Position numbers and translations under genes: made by a program | Shown: piece after piece, positions 29,700 to 40,494 of the stretch | How the letters are laid out: the number at the start of each line of letters is the position of its first letter | How positions within the stretch are numbered: position 1 is the first letter of the stretch | Origin: Pseudomonadota bacterium | Lineage (GTDB): Bacteria; Pseudomonadota; Alphaproteobacteria; Rhizobiales; Devosiaceae | Reading direction: 5' to 3' | Assembly (NCBI GenBank): GCA_023391095.1 | Contig: JAEWBN010000005.1 | Location: 1-64,000, forward strand | Length of the DNA: 64,000 nucleotides | Notes under the pieces: model-generated | The model's input: only the letters and a program-made list of their open reading frames with translations | What the model was told of the DNA's origin: nothing | Databases searched by the model: none

Positions 29700-30652
29700 C
29701 GCTGGGGAATCGCCGTGAGAAAAGCGGCGAGCAACGCGTCATACCGCGCCGGCGCCTCATGCCAGGACTGGATATGGTCCGCGCCGGTGCGCAGATAGGT
29801 CGTCAGATTCGGCCGCGCCGCCACCAGTCCGTCGCTGCCAGCCACCGGCACGATCCGATCCGCATGCCCGTGTGACAGAAACAGCGGCCCGTCGAACCCC
29901 TCGAGTTCCGCCCGCACATCCGCCTCGCCCAGCCGCAGCGGCAGCATCAGGCCGGAGAGCGGCACCCCGATCCCGGCCAGCACCGGCGCCAGCGGCAGCC
30001 CCATGCCGCCCACCGTGCTCGCCACAATGGCCGCAAAATCCAGCGCCGGCGCATCGAGCACAATGGCCGCGACCCTGTCCGCCCGCGCCGAACGCCGCAG
30101 GAACTGCCCCACAATCCCCCCGCCCATGGATTCGCCGACCAGCACGACATCATCCGCGCCATTGTCCAGCGCATGCTGCACCGCCGCGTCGAGATCCCGC
30201 CACTCCGTCAGCCCAAAGCCGTAATAGCCGCCGGGATCAGCCGGCGCCCCCTCATCGTTGCGATAGGACATCAGCAGCGTCGGCAGCCCGGCCTCTTGGA
30301 GCACCGGCAGAAACCGATAGCCGTTCTCCCGGCGCCCGCCGATGCCATGCACGAACATGGCCCAGCGCGTCTGGCTCGCCCCCTCTGGCATCACCAGCCA
30401 GGCCGGCATGTCGCCGATCGCGGTGGGCAGGCTCACATCCGAGAATGCGTAGCCATAGGCCGCGCCGGGATCGCCCACATAGCCGATATCTTCGGGCCGT
30501 TGCGGCGCGGGCCAGCCGTCCCCCTGCGCCGTCGGCGCCCCGACCCGCAGGATGGCGCCAAGCTGGGTGGCGACAATGGCGCCGCCGACAAGCGGATAGC
30601 TCACAAGGAGCACCGCCACGGCGACCGCAACAATCCCACCCAGCCTGCGCAA
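29696..30652 (-). CDS. Alpha/beta hydrolase with N-terminal membrane anchor
   Basis: A 318-residue alpha/beta-hydrolase of unknown substrate. An uncleaved-looking hydrophobic helix (GIVAVAVAVLLVSYPLVGGA) at residues 5-24 anchors the catalytic domain, probably on the periplasmic side. The oxyanion segment FVHGIGGRRENG, the nucleophile elbow GESMGGG (Ser near residue 175) and the acid/His end (SHGHADRIVPV...GADHIQSWH) are visible. It follows the formaldehyde dehydrogenase gene with a 10-base gap, so the two are probably co-transcribed; a link to formaldehyde metabolism is not implied by family. Confidence 0.85.
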   Translation of the reverse strand: MRRLGGIVAVAVAVLLVSYPLVGGAIVATQLGAILRVGAPTAQGDGWPAPQRPEDIGYVGDPGAAYGYAFSDVSLPTAIGDMPAWLVMPEGASQTRWAMFVHGIGGRRENGYRFLPVLQEAGLPTLLMSYRNDEGAPADPGGYYGFGLTEWRDLDAAVQHALDNGADDVVLVGESMGGGIVGQFLRRSARADRVAAIVLDAPALDFAAIVASTVGGMGLPLAPVLAGIGVPLSGLMLPLRLGEADVRAELEGFDGPLFLSHGHADRIVPVAGSDGLVAARPNLTTYLRTGADHIQSWHEAPARYDALLAAFLTAIPQR

Positions 30653-30662
30653 TGCGGGTCTC

Positions 30663-31790
30663 TTAGTAGACGACCACCGAGCGAATGCTTTCGCCCGAAT
30701 GCATCATGTCAAAGCCCTTGTTGATGTCCTCAAGACGCAGCGTATGGGTGATCATCGGATCGATCTCGATCTTGCCGTCGAGATACCAGTCCACGATCTT
30801 GGGCACATCGGTGCGGCCCTTGGCGCCGCCAAAAGCGGTCCCCATCCAGGTGCGGCCGGTCACCAGCTGGAACGGACGGGTGGAGATTTCCTGCCCCGCG
30901 CCCGCCACGCCGATCACCACCGACTTACCCCAGCCGCGATGCGCGCTTTCCAGCGCCTGACGCATAACCTTGACGTTACCGGTGCAGTCGAATGTGTAGT
31001 CCGCGCCCCCGATCAGGTCGCCGCGGCGCTTGGTGAGGTTGATGAGATAGGGAACGATATCGCCGTCGATCTCGGTCGGATTCACGAAATGGGTCATGCC
31101 GAAGCGCTCGCCCCATTCCTTCTTGCCGTTGTTGAGGTCGACGCCAATGATCATGTCGGCCCCGGCAAGGCGCAGCCCCTGGATGACGTTGAGGCCGATA
31201 CCGCCCAGGCCGAACACCACGGCGGTCGAACCGATTTCCACCTTGGCGGTGTTGATCACCGCGCCAATGCCGGTTGTCACGCCGCAGCCCACATAGCAGA
31301 CCTTGTCGAAGGCTGCGGCCGGGTCGATCTTGGCCACGGCGATTTCGGGCATGACCGTGTAGTTCGAGAAGGTCGAGCAGCCCATGTAGTGGAACACCGG
31401 CTTGCCCTCGAACGAGAAGCGCGAGGTCCCGTCGGGCATCAGCCCCTGCCCCTGCGTCGCACGAATGGCGGTGCAGAGATTGGTCTTGCCGGAACGGCAC
31501 GAATAGCATTCGCGGCATTCGGGCGTGTAGAGCGGAATGACGTGGTCGCCCTTTTTGAGCGAGGTCACGCCCGGCCCCACATCGACAACGACGCCCGCGC
31601 CTTCATGGCCCAGAATGGACGGGAACAAACCCTCCGGGTCCGCACCCGACAGCGTGAAGTCATCGGTGTGGCAAAGGCCGGTGGCCTTGATCTCGATCAG
31701 AACTTCGCCGGCCTTGGGGCCCTCGAGGTCAACCTCCACGATTTCAAGCGGCTTGCCAGCGGCAAAGGCTACGGCGGCGCGGGTTTTCAT
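30663..31790 (-). CDS. frmA: S-(hydroxymethyl)glutathione dehydrogenase (class III ADH)
   Basis: A zinc NAD-dependent dehydrogenase that oxidises S-hydroxymethylglutathione, clearing formaldehyde; it also reduces S-nitrosoglutathione. It has 375 residues from the ATG at 31790 (MKTRAAVAFAAGKPLEIVEV). Catalytic zinc ligands are in TGLCHTDD and GHEGAGVV; the structural zinc site is CRECYSCRSGKTNLC (near 92-106); the Rossmann motif is FGLGGIGLNVIQGLR. No S-formylglutathione hydrolase gene is adjacent; the hydrolase behind it is of another family. Confidence 0.95.
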   Translation of the reverse strand: MKTRAAVAFAAGKPLEIVEVDLEGPKAGEVLIEIKATGLCHTDDFTLSGADPEGLFPSILGHEGAGVVVDVGPGVTSLKKGDHVIPLYTPECRECYSCRSGKTNLCTAIRATQGQGLMPDGTSRFSFEGKPVFHYMGCSTFSNYTVMPEIAVAKIDPAAAFDKVCYVGCGVTTGIGAVINTAKVEIGSTAVVFGLGGIGLNVIQGLRLAGADMIIGVDLNNGKKEWGERFGMTHFVNPTEIDGDIVPYLINLTKRRGDLIGGADYTFDCTGNVKVMRQALESAHRGWGKSVVIGVAGAGQEISTRPFQLVTGRTWMGTAFGGAKGRTDVPKIVDWYLDGKIEIDPMITHTLRLEDINKGFDMMHSGESIRSVVVY

Positions 31791-31967
31791 GGGCAGTCTC
31801 CAGGGCTTAGATTCGTTAGCCTGAAAGTGGCACACCCGGCCACAAGTGCAACCTGCATTTGCGCGCAGGCAATCGGACGCGCAGCCGACGCCCGCCGGGC
31901 TCGCCAGTGCTCTTCTCTTCAATGGTCTGGAATGTCGGCAGCAATGCCGGCGCAGAAACAGCCGCGC

Positions 31968-32654
31968 TCAGCCGCCGCCGCCACCAAGGCTCATGATGAC
32001 GTTGACGGCGGAAGCCAGGAGGATCGTGTTGTAGAGGTGCGAGAAGACCAGGTGGAACATCACTCGGCGGCGCATCTCGTTGGTCGTCACCTTCGTGTCC
32101 GAAGTCGCGACCGAGGTACCCACAGTGTAGGAGAAATACATGAAGGCCACGCCATCGGGCTCTTCATCGCCCGGGAAGTCGAGCCCGCCATCCACGTCGG
32201 CGTCGCTGTCCTTCTCGTCCGGCGCCTGGTAATATTCATAGGCATAGTGGAGCGCGCCCAGCGCCTGCACCGTGAACCAGCCCAGAATCACCGACGCCAC
32301 CCCGAGGATCACTTCCAGCGGATCGGGTTGCTGCCCCGTGCCCAGCGCCATGGCCAGCGACACCACCGAGGCGGCAACCACGATCACCACGATGACGAAT
32401 ATGCCGGGAGCCGGCGTATCCTCCTCCCGCGCATGCTCGCGCAGGTAGTCGGCGGTCAGCCGGGGCAGCTTCAGAAAGGTGATGGCCAGAAAGGTGACAA
32501 ACAGCACGTTGGCGCCAACGCCCACAGCATAGGTCGGCGCAAACCACACTGTTGCGGCAAAGGCCGCAATGCCAAGGCCCAGCCCGATATAGGACTGGGC
32601 ATGGCGCGGCATCAGCCGGTCAAGGGTGCGCCCACCCGTTTCAGTGTCAGCCAT
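31968..32654 (-). CDS. DUF1345 membrane protein
   Basis: A 228-residue inner-membrane protein with five probable spans (IGLGLGIAAFAATVWFAP, VLFVTFLAITFLKLP, IFVIVVIVVAASVVSLAMAL, LEVILGVASVILGWFTVQAL, and the C-terminal LYNTILLASAVNVIMSL). The motif FMYFSYTVGTSVATSD before the last span is characteristic of the DUF1345 family. An acidic loop (DEKDSDADVDGG) is specific to this protein. The function is unknown. It stands alone between frmA and the sugar transporter genes. Confidence 0.85.
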   Translation of the reverse strand: MADTETGGRTLDRLMPRHAQSYIGLGLGIAAFAATVWFAPTYAVGVGANVLFVTFLAITFLKLPRLTADYLREHAREEDTPAPGIFVIVVIVVAASVVSLAMALGTGQQPDPLEVILGVASVILGWFTVQALGALHYAYEYYQAPDEKDSDADVDGGLDFPGDEEPDGVAFMYFSYTVGTSVATSDTKVTTNEMRRRVMFHLVFSHLYNTILLASAVNVIMSLGGGGG

Positions 32655-32704
32655 ACCAGATGCTCCGGGCCAATCCGCGGTGCGGACAAGCCCTTAAACG
32701 CCTG

Positions 32705-33487
32705 TCAGCCCGCAATGGCTCCCGGACCCGGCTCGGCGCCCGGTGGCACCTTGCCCATGATGATCATGCCCAGCACTTCGTCCTTGGTCACGTCGGACGT
32801 CTTGGCCTGGCCCACCACCTGGCCGTTCTTCATCACCACGACGCGGTCGGCGAGGTCGAACACGTCATGAATGTCGTGGCTGATCAGGAAGATACCGATC
32901 CCCTCGGACTTGAGCTGCTTGATCAGTTCGCCCACTTGCGCCGTTTCCTGCGGGCCGAGCGCCGCGGTCGGCTCGTCCATGATCAGGATGCGGGCATTGA
33001 ACAGAATGGCCCGCGCAATGGCGACCGACTGCCGCTGGCCGCCCGAGAGCGCCTTTACCGGCTCCTTGAAGCGGCGGAAATTGGGGTTGAGCCGCCCCAT
33101 GACCTCGCGGGCCCTCGATTCCATGGCCGCGTCGTCTAGCGTGCCCAGCGGTGTCACCATTTCGCGGCCGAGGAACAGGTTGGCGGCAGCGTCCACATTG
33201 TCCGCCACGGCAAGCTGCTGGTAGATCGTTTCGATCCCATAGGCCTTGGCGTCGCGCGGATTGTTGATCGTCGCGGCTTCCCCGTTGATCCGGATATCCC
33301 CCGTATCGCGGCGATAGGCGCCCGAAAGGATCTTGATCAGCGTCGATTTACCGGCCCCATTGTGGCCCAACAGACCCACCACCTCACCCCGATGCAGGCT
33401 CACGGAGGCCCGGTCGACGGCGCGAATGCCGCCGAAGGAGATGGAGATGTCGGTCATTTCGACCAGTGGCGTGCTTGCATCCAGCAT
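32705..33487 (-). CDS. xylG: Sugar ABC transporter ATP-binding protein (single-domain XylG type)
   Basis: The ATPase of a xylose-type importer. It has 260 residues and a single nucleotide-binding domain, unlike the about 500-residue double-domain XylG of enterobacteria but like rhizobial XylG/FrcA. The Walker A GHNGAGKST (near 41-49), Q-loop, signature LSGGQRQSVAIARA (near 149-162), Walker B ILIMDEPTAAL and switch His in FLISHD are intact. It follows the permease gene with an 11-base gap. Since only one domain is encoded, a homodimer is expected. Confidence 0.9.
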   Translation of the reverse strand: MLDASTPLVEMTDISISFGGIRAVDRASVSLHRGEVVGLLGHNGAGKSTLIKILSGAYRRDTGDIRINGEAATINNPRDAKAYGIETIYQQLAVADNVDAAANLFLGREMVTPLGTLDDAAMESRAREVMGRLNPNFRRFKEPVKALSGGQRQSVAIARAILFNARILIMDEPTAALGPQETAQVGELIKQLKSEGIGIFLISHDIHDVFDLADRVVVMKNGQVVGQAKTSDVTKDEVLGMIIMGKVPPGAEPGPGAIAG

Positions 33488-33498
33488 GAACGCAACTC

Positions 33499-34818
<1,320 letters not shown>

Positions 34819-34926
34819 CTGGGTCCCCCGTGGAAAGGACGCGCGCTCAGGACGGCGCAGCGTCATCCAATGTGAAGGTGCCGCAGCGTGCCGCGACACC
34901 TTCATTTAGTTTATACGCAGATGGTC

Positions 34927-35961
34927 TCAGTCACACGCGGCAACCGAACCAGCGGCAACGCCCTGGCAGACCACGTCCTTGGCCACCCAACCGGCGTCGA
35001 TCACGACGTCGAGGTTGTCCTTGGTGATGGCGACGGGAGCGATGAAGAAGGCGTTCATTTCGACGCCCTTCGGGCCACCGGCGAAGGGGACGACGCCGGT
35101 CACTTCGTTAAGGGCCTTGCCGCCAGCCAGTTCGAGGGCAACTTCTGCTGCCTTCTTGCCGAGCTCGCGGGCATCCTTCCACACCGACACGGTCTGGGTG
35201 CCGAGCGCGATACGGTTGAGGGCGGCGTGGTCGCCGTCCTGGCCCGACACCGGCACGGAACCGGCCAGACCCTGCGCAGCCAGGGCCGCAATGGCGCCAC
35301 CGGCTGTACCGTCGTTCGAAGCGACGACGGCGTCGACTTCGTTGTTATTGGCGGTCAGGAACTGCTCCATGTTGCCCTGGGCAACTTCCGGGTTCCAGTT
35401 TTCGGTATAGGCTTCGCCAACATTCTTGATGGTGCCCGCGTCGATACCGGCCTGGAGCACTTCCATCTGGCCTTCGAACAGGAAGTCGGCATTGGGATCG
35501 GCCGAGTTGCCCTTGATGAAGACGAAGTTGCCTTCGGGCTGGACAGCGGCGACACCGGCGGCCTGCAGGCGACCCACTTCTTTGTTGTCGAAGGTCAGGT
35601 AGAACGCATCAGGGTTCTCGATCAGGCGGTCATAGCCCACCACCGGGATGCCTTCGGCAACCGCGGCGGCCACGGCCGGACCAACGGCTTCGCTGTCCTG
35701 GGCCAGCACGATGATCGCATCGGCGCCCTGGCTGATCAGGCTTTCGATGTCGGTGAGCTGCTTGGAAGCGGACGACTGGGCGTCGGCTGAAATATACTGC
35801 GCACCGGCAGCGTCCAGCACGGCCTTGATGGCGGCTTCGTCGGTCTTCCAGCGTTCTTCCTGGAAATTGTTCCAGCTCACGCCGACCACGATCTGGTCCT
35901 GCGCCACCGCCGTACCGACGAGCATGGTGGATGCAAGCAGAGCTGCTGCAAACTTGTTCAT
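34927..35961 (-). CDS. xylF: Sugar ABC transporter substrate-binding protein (XylF type)
   Basis: A periplasmic binding protein of the ribose/xylose class. It has 344 residues from the ATG at 35961, with GGGAGGA six bases upstream. A signal peptide (MNKFAAALLASTMLVGTAVA, cut before Gln21) is clear. The VGVSWNNFQEERWKTDE start, GADAIIVLAQDSEAV, VVGYDRLI and VPVSGQDGDHAALNRI segments follow the XylF pattern. It heads xylF-xylH-xylG; a 108-base gap separates it from xylH. No xylA/xylB genes are in the window. Confidence 0.9.
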   Translation of the reverse strand: MNKFAAALLASTMLVGTAVAQDQIVVGVSWNNFQEERWKTDEAAIKAVLDAAGAQYISADAQSSASKQLTDIESLISQGADAIIVLAQDSEAVGPAVAAAVAEGIPVVGYDRLIENPDAFYLTFDNKEVGRLQAAGVAAVQPEGNFVFIKGNSADPNADFLFEGQMEVLQAGIDAGTIKNVGEAYTENWNPEVAQGNMEQFLTANNNEVDAVVASNDGTAGGAIAALAAQGLAGSVPVSGQDGDHAALNRIALGTQTVSVWKDARELGKKAAEVALELAGGKALNEVTGVVPFAGGPKGVEMNAFFIAPVAITKDNLDVVIDAGWVAKDVVCQGVAAGSVAACD

Positions 35962-36044
35962 GAATAGTCCTCCCAATGGGCAGCAAGCTGCCCTCAATGC
36001 AACGGGAGACAGTCCTCCTACTGGGCTCTCCCCCTTGCGCCCTT

Positions 36045-36063
36045 GAGCATTATTTCAATGCTC
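36045..36063. promoter_or_regulatory. Putative ROK-repressor operator
   Basis: A perfect inverted repeat GAGCATT-ATTTC-AATGCTC lies between the divergent xylF and ROK genes, 84 bases upstream of xylF. The location and size suit a dimeric winged-helix repressor. Confidence 0.6.
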
Positions 36064-36184
36064 GAAAAAACATCTCGCATTGGCAAGGCACGCTGTCAAC
36101 GGCAATTTCGAGCCTCGAACAAAATCTCGGTTGCGATATCAGGCGAGGAATGGTGAGTATCGCAGCAGGCGGAGGAGTAGTTGG

Positions 36185-37423
36185 TTGGCGCGTACCGTCA
36201 GCGATAGTGACAGTGTCCGGCGGGAGAACCGCGCGCTGCTGCTCAGCGCCTTGCGGAACAACGGCCCGCAGTCGCGCACGGCGCTCGCCACGCTGACCGG
36301 CCTCAGCAATGCCAGCGTCACCGCCATCATGCAGGATCTGCTCGCCCAGGGCCTGGTGCTCGAGCTCACCAGCACCGAGCGCACCGACGGACGCCTGCGT
36401 GGCCGCCCCGCCACCCTTGTCGGTTTCCAGCGCGAAGCGGCCTTCATCGCCCTCTTCGAAATCGACGTGAACAAGACCCGCCTCTCGCTGATCGACTATG
36501 CCGGTGTCCTGGTGGACCGGCTCGAAATCGGCATCGGCCCCACCACCTTCCGCGACACCCCGGCCGATCTCTTCCTGGCCCAGCGCCTCGAAAGCCTCCA
36601 GGCCCGCAACCCCTCGACCTCGGGCACCCTGCGCCGCATCGCCATATCCGTGCAGGGCGTTCTCGACCGCGAAGCGACCGGCCTTAAATGGTCACCCATC
36701 GCCAATCTCGCCGGCACGCCCTTTGCCCGAACCCTTTCCGAACGCACCGGCCTGCCCGTGGCCCTGCACAAACGCGGCCGGCTCCTCGCCGAGGGCGTGC
36801 GCTGGCTCGATCCGACCCTGCTCGATGTCAGCGTTGCCACCGTCTTTGTCGGCTCCACCGTGGCCATGGGCATCAGCCATCTCGGCCAGAGCCGCGGCCG
36901 CGGCGACGATGGCGGCACCGAGTTCGGCCACATGAATCACATTCCCGGCGGCGCCCTGTGCCGCTGCGGCTCGCGCGGCTGCATCGAAGCCTATGCCGCC
37001 GACTATGGCGTGCTGCGCACCGCCTTTTCCGTGCCCGAATCCGCCACCCCTGCCCCGGCCGTCCCTTCCCAGCAGTATGAGAGCCTCATCCAGCGCGCCG
37101 AAACCGGCGATCGCAGCGCCACCCATGCCTTCAACCTGGCCGGCCGTGCCATCGGTTATGGGCTGAGCCGCATGCTGGCCATGTTCGACCCCACCCACAT
37201 CCTGATCGTCGGTCCGGGAGCCCGCGCCTTGCCCCTCATGCGAGGTGAAATCGACGCAGCCCTCGACACATCCCTGCTTTGCCGCATCAACGGCCGCCCC
37301 GAGCTGCGCGCCCACCACGACGAGACCGAGCCCATCTTCAAGGGCCTCCTGATGAAGACCCTGGCCGATACCGACCAGCTCGACTTTGCCGTCCTCACCA
37401 CGCGTACCAGCGTCGCCAGCTAA
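36185..37423 (+). CDS. ROK-family transcriptional regulator (XylR type)
   Basis: A repressor with an N-terminal winged helix and a sugar-kinase-like ROK domain. I propose a TTG start at 36185 (412 residues): GGAGGAG lies seven bases upstream and the protein then begins MARTVSDSDSVRRENRALLL, as in relatives. The helix-turn-helix is TALATLTGLSNASVTAIMQDL (near residues 32-52, 21 residues shown only in outline). The ROK zinc motif CRCGSRGCIE and the FGHMNHIPGG block are present. Divergence from xylF makes it the likely xylose-responsive repressor of this importer. Confidence 0.88.
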   Translation: MARTVSDSDSVRRENRALLLSALRNNGPQSRTALATLTGLSNASVTAIMQDLLAQGLVLELTSTERTDGRLRGRPATLVGFQREAAFIALFEIDVNKTRLSLIDYAGVLVDRLEIGIGPTTFRDTPADLFLAQRLESLQARNPSTSGTLRRIAISVQGVLDREATGLKWSPIANLAGTPFARTLSERTGLPVALHKRGRLLAEGVRWLDPTLLDVSVATVFVGSTVAMGISHLGQSRGRGDDGGTEFGHMNHIPGGALCRCGSRGCIEAYAADYGVLRTAFSVPESATPAPAVPSQQYESLIQRAETGDRSATHAFNLAGRAIGYGLSRMLAMFDPTHILIVGPGARALPLMRGEIDAALDTSLLCRINGRPELRAHHDETEPIFKGLLMKTLADTDQLDFAVLTTRTSVAS

Positions 37424-37432
37424 GCCGCCCCG

Positions 37433-37461
37433 CAAAACAAAAAGGGCGCCCGCAGGCGCCC
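37433..37461 (-). terminator. Terminator after cysNC
   Basis: GGGCGCC (37444-37450), loop CGCA, GGCGCCC (37455-37461). On the minus strand it is followed by TTTTTGTTTT (37443-37434). It starts four bases after the cysNC stop. Confidence 0.88.
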
Positions 37462-37465
37462 CTCG

Positions 37466-39352
37466 CTAAAGTCCCAGCCGCCCGATCAGCACATCGGCCA
37501 GCACCGCCGGCTCTTCCTCGGCGCCGTGCAGCACCACTTCGGGCGCTGTCGGCGACTCGAACGGGGAATCGATGCCGGTGAAATTCTTGATCTCCCCGGC
37601 CCGCGCCTTCTTGTAGAGCCCCTTGGGGTCGCGCGCTTCGCACACCGCGAGCGGGGTATCGACATAAACCTCGGTAAAATCGAAATCCCCGGCGATTTCC
37701 CGCGCCAGCCGCCGCTCTTTCTCGAACGGCGAGATGAACGAGACCAGCACGATCAGCCCGGCATCGGCCATCAGCCGCGCCACTTCCGCCACGCGCCTTA
37801 TGTTCTCGACACGCGCCGCTTCGGTGAAGCCCAGGTCCTTGTTGAGCCCGTGCCGGACATTGTCGCCGTCGAGGATATAGGCGTGGCGCCCTTCGGCGGT
37901 AAGACGCTTTTCGACGATGTTGGCGATGGACGACTTGCCCGACCCCGAAAGACCGGTGAACCACACGATCCGCGACGTCTGCCCCTTCATCTGGGCGCGA
38001 ACCTCGCGGTTCACGTCAAACGACTGGAACGTCAGGTTCTGCGCCCGGCGCAGGCCGAAATCCACCGTGCCCGCGCCCAGCGTCGCATTGGAAATGCGGT
38101 CCACGAGGATAAAGCCGCCGGTCAGCGCATTGGCCGCATAGGCGTCGAAGGCGATGGGCTTGTCGGTGGCAATGGTCACCGTCGCCACCTCGTTGAGGTC
38201 GATCTTGGTCGCCGCCGTCTGCTCCAGCGTATTCACATTGGTGCGGAACTTGAGGTCAGTAATCGTCGCCGGAACCGTCTGCGCGCCGATCTTGAGCAGA
38301 TACGAGCGCCCCGGAAAGGCCGGCTCCTCGTTCATCCACACCAGGCGCGCCTGGAACTGGTTTGAAAATTCCGGCGTCTCCCCAGGCCGCGACAGCACGT
38401 CGCCGCGCGACACATCGACCTCGCGGTCCAGCACCAGCGTTACCGCCTGCCCCGCAACGGCGGCTTCGAGATCGCCATCCATGGTCACGATGCGCTTGAT
38501 CACCGCCGGCTTGCGCGAGGAGGCGATGAGCACATCGTCGCCCACCTTGACCACGCCCGAGGCAACCGTGCCCGAAAAGCCGCGGAAATCGAGGTTCGGC
38601 CGGTTCACCCACTGCACCGCAAACCGGAACGGCTGCGCCGAGCTGTCTTCGGAAACCTCGATGCCCTCGAGATAAGGCACCAGCGCCGTCCCCGCATACC
38701 AGGGCGTGCGCGGGCTGGGGCCGAGGATATTGTCGCCCTTGAGCGCAGAGACCGGCACGGCATGGAGAGTCTTGAAGCCCAGCGGCTCGGCAAAAGCGCG
38801 ATATTCGGCAACGATCCGGTCGAACACGGCCTGGTCGTAGCCGACAAGGTCGATCTTGTTGACCACCAGCACCACATGCTTCACCCCGATCAGCGACAGG
38901 ATAAAGCTGTGCCGCCTTGTCTGGGTCAGGAGGCCCTTGCGCGCATCCACCAGCAGCAGCGCGAGATCGGCATTGGACGCGCCCGTCGCCATGTTGCGGG
39001 TATATTGCTCGTGACCGGGCGTATCGGCGACGATGAACTTGCGCTTGTCGGTGGAAAAGAACCGGTAGGCGACGTCGATGGTAATGCCCTGCTCGCGCTC
39101 GGCCACCAGGCCGTCCACCAGAAGCGAGAAGTCGATGCCCTCGTCGCCCACGGTGCGGTTGTGGCTTTCCTTGCGCAGGCTCGCGAGCTGGTCGTCCAGA
39201 ATCAGCTGGCTGTCATAGAGCAGCCGCCCGATCAGGGTCGATTTGCCGTCGTCGACGCTGCCGCATGTCAGAAAGCGCAGCAGCGACTTGCCGGTCTGCT
39301 GCTCGAGCCACAGGTCGAGATCGGTGTTTGGGTTGGCCATGGCGAGGGACAT
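37466..39352 (-). CDS. cysNC: Bifunctional sulfate adenylyltransferase subunit 1 / APS kinase
   Basis: A fusion of the GTPase subunit of ATP sulfurylase (CysN) and APS kinase (CysC); with CysD it converts sulfate to APS and then PAPS. It has 628 residues. The CysN part has the P-loop GSVDDGKST (near 32-40), DTPGHEQYTRNM and NKIDLV. The CysC part starts near 440 with GLSGSGKSS, then DGDNVRHGLNKDLGF and the catalytic Ser in FISPFEKER, so the kinase looks active. The start is 1 base after the cysD stop; ATG 39340 is an alternative start. Confidence 0.96.
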   Translation of the reverse strand: MSLAMANPNTDLDLWLEQQTGKSLLRFLTCGSVDDGKSTLIGRLLYDSQLILDDQLASLRKESHNRTVGDEGIDFSLLVDGLVAEREQGITIDVAYRFFSTDKRKFIVADTPGHEQYTRNMATGASNADLALLLVDARKGLLTQTRRHSFILSLIGVKHVVLVVNKIDLVGYDQAVFDRIVAEYRAFAEPLGFKTLHAVPVSALKGDNILGPSPRTPWYAGTALVPYLEGIEVSEDSSAQPFRFAVQWVNRPNLDFRGFSGTVASGVVKVGDDVLIASSRKPAVIKRIVTMDGDLEAAVAGQAVTLVLDREVDVSRGDVLSRPGETPEFSNQFQARLVWMNEEPAFPGRSYLLKIGAQTVPATITDLKFRTNVNTLEQTAATKIDLNEVATVTIATDKPIAFDAYAANALTGGFILVDRISNATLGAGTVDFGLRRAQNLTFQSFDVNREVRAQMKGQTSRIVWFTGLSGSGKSSIANIVEKRLTAEGRHAYILDGDNVRHGLNKDLGFTEAARVENIRRVAEVARLMADAGLIVLVSFISPFEKERRLAREIAGDFDFTEVYVDTPLAVCEARDPKGLYKKARAGEIKNFTGIDSPFESPTAPEVVLHGAEEEPAVLADVLIGRLGL

Positions 39353-39353
39353 C

Positions 39354-40262
39354 CTAGAAATAGCCTTCCTGCTTCTTCTTTTCCATCGACCCCACGGAGT
39401 CCGAATCGATCAGCCGGCCTTCGCGCTCTGAGGTGCGGCTGGCCTGCATTTCCATGATGATGGAGGGCAGGTCTGCCGCGGTGGAGCGGATCGCGCCCGT
39501 CAGCGGGTAGCAGCCCAGTGTACGGAACCGCACCACTTCCTCGCGCGGCGTCTCCCCCGGATTGAGCGGCAGCCGCTCGTCATCCACCATGATCAGCGTG
39601 CCGGACCGCTCAACCACTGGTCGCGGCTTGGCAAAATAGAGCGGCACGATGGGAATGTTTTCCGAATAGATGTAGGTCCAGACGTCGAGCTCGGTCCAGT
39701 TGCTGATCGGGAAGACGCGCATGCTCTCGCCCGGATTGAGCCGTGTATTGAACGTGCGCCAAAGCTCGGGCCGCTGGTTCTTGGGGTCCCAGGCGTGGCT
39801 CGCATTGCGGTGCGAAAAGATGCGCTCCTTGGCGCGGGACTTTTCCTCGTCGCGCCGGGCCCCGCCAATGGCAGCGTCATACTTGCCGGCATTGAGTGCC
39901 TGGCGCAGCGCGGCCGTCTTCATGATGTCGGTATAGCGCGAAGAGCCATGATCGAACGGGTTGATCCCGTCCCGCACGCCATCGGCATTGGTATGGGTAA
40001 TCAGGTCGAACCCGTATTCGGCGGCCGTCCGGTCCCGAAAGGCGATCATTTCCCGGAACTTGAACGTCGTATCGACATGCAGCAGCGGAAACGGAATCTT
40101 GCTCGGGAAAAAGGCCTTGCGCGCCAGGTGCAGCAGGACGCTTGAATCCTTGCCGATGGAATACATCATCACCGGACGCTCGAAACTTGCCGCGACTTCG
40201 CGCAGGATTTCGATGCTTTCGGCCTCAAGGGCCTGCAGGTGGGTCAGTCGATTGTGGGTCAC
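39354..40262 (-). CDS. cysD: Sulfate adenylyltransferase subunit 2
   Basis: The catalytic ATP-pyrophosphatase subunit of ATP sulfurylase, making APS from sulfate and ATP. It has 302 residues, the family length. The PP-loop MYSIGKDSSVLLHLARKAF is near residues 33-51, followed by LHVDTTFKFREMIAFRD, RRDEEKSRAKERIFSHR and the C-terminal GCYPLTGAIRS. It is directly upstream of cysNC and translationally close. The 232-base region upstream should hold the promoter; no site for a sulfur regulator was recognised. Confidence 0.96.
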   Translation of the reverse strand: MTHNRLTHLQALEAESIEILREVAASFERPVMMYSIGKDSSVLLHLARKAFFPSKIPFPLLHVDTTFKFREMIAFRDRTAAEYGFDLITHTNADGVRDGINPFDHGSSRYTDIMKTAALRQALNAGKYDAAIGGARRDEEKSRAKERIFSHRNASHAWDPKNQRPELWRTFNTRLNPGESMRVFPISNWTELDVWTYIYSENIPIVPLYFAKPRPVVERSGTLIMVDDERLPLNPGETPREEVVRFRTLGCYPLTGAIRSTAADLPSIIMEMQASRTSEREGRLIDSDSVGSMEKKKQEGYF

Positions 40263-40494
40263 TGTCGGGCCTTACCAGGAACCGCGCGGCAAGCGCTGCA
40301 AAACTGGCCCGTAAATACTGCCTTCCTCCGCACTTCTACAAGCCGTCGAAGCCGGATCAATTTGCGGGAGCAAGCGCTTAAAGGAAATTAGTGCGCAATG
40401 TCTTCGAGTGGCGAGAAACAGGCCCAAGGCTCGCTTGCAAGCACGACAGCCTGTGCGAGGAAATGCCGGCAAAGAGAATAATAATTTAACCCGG

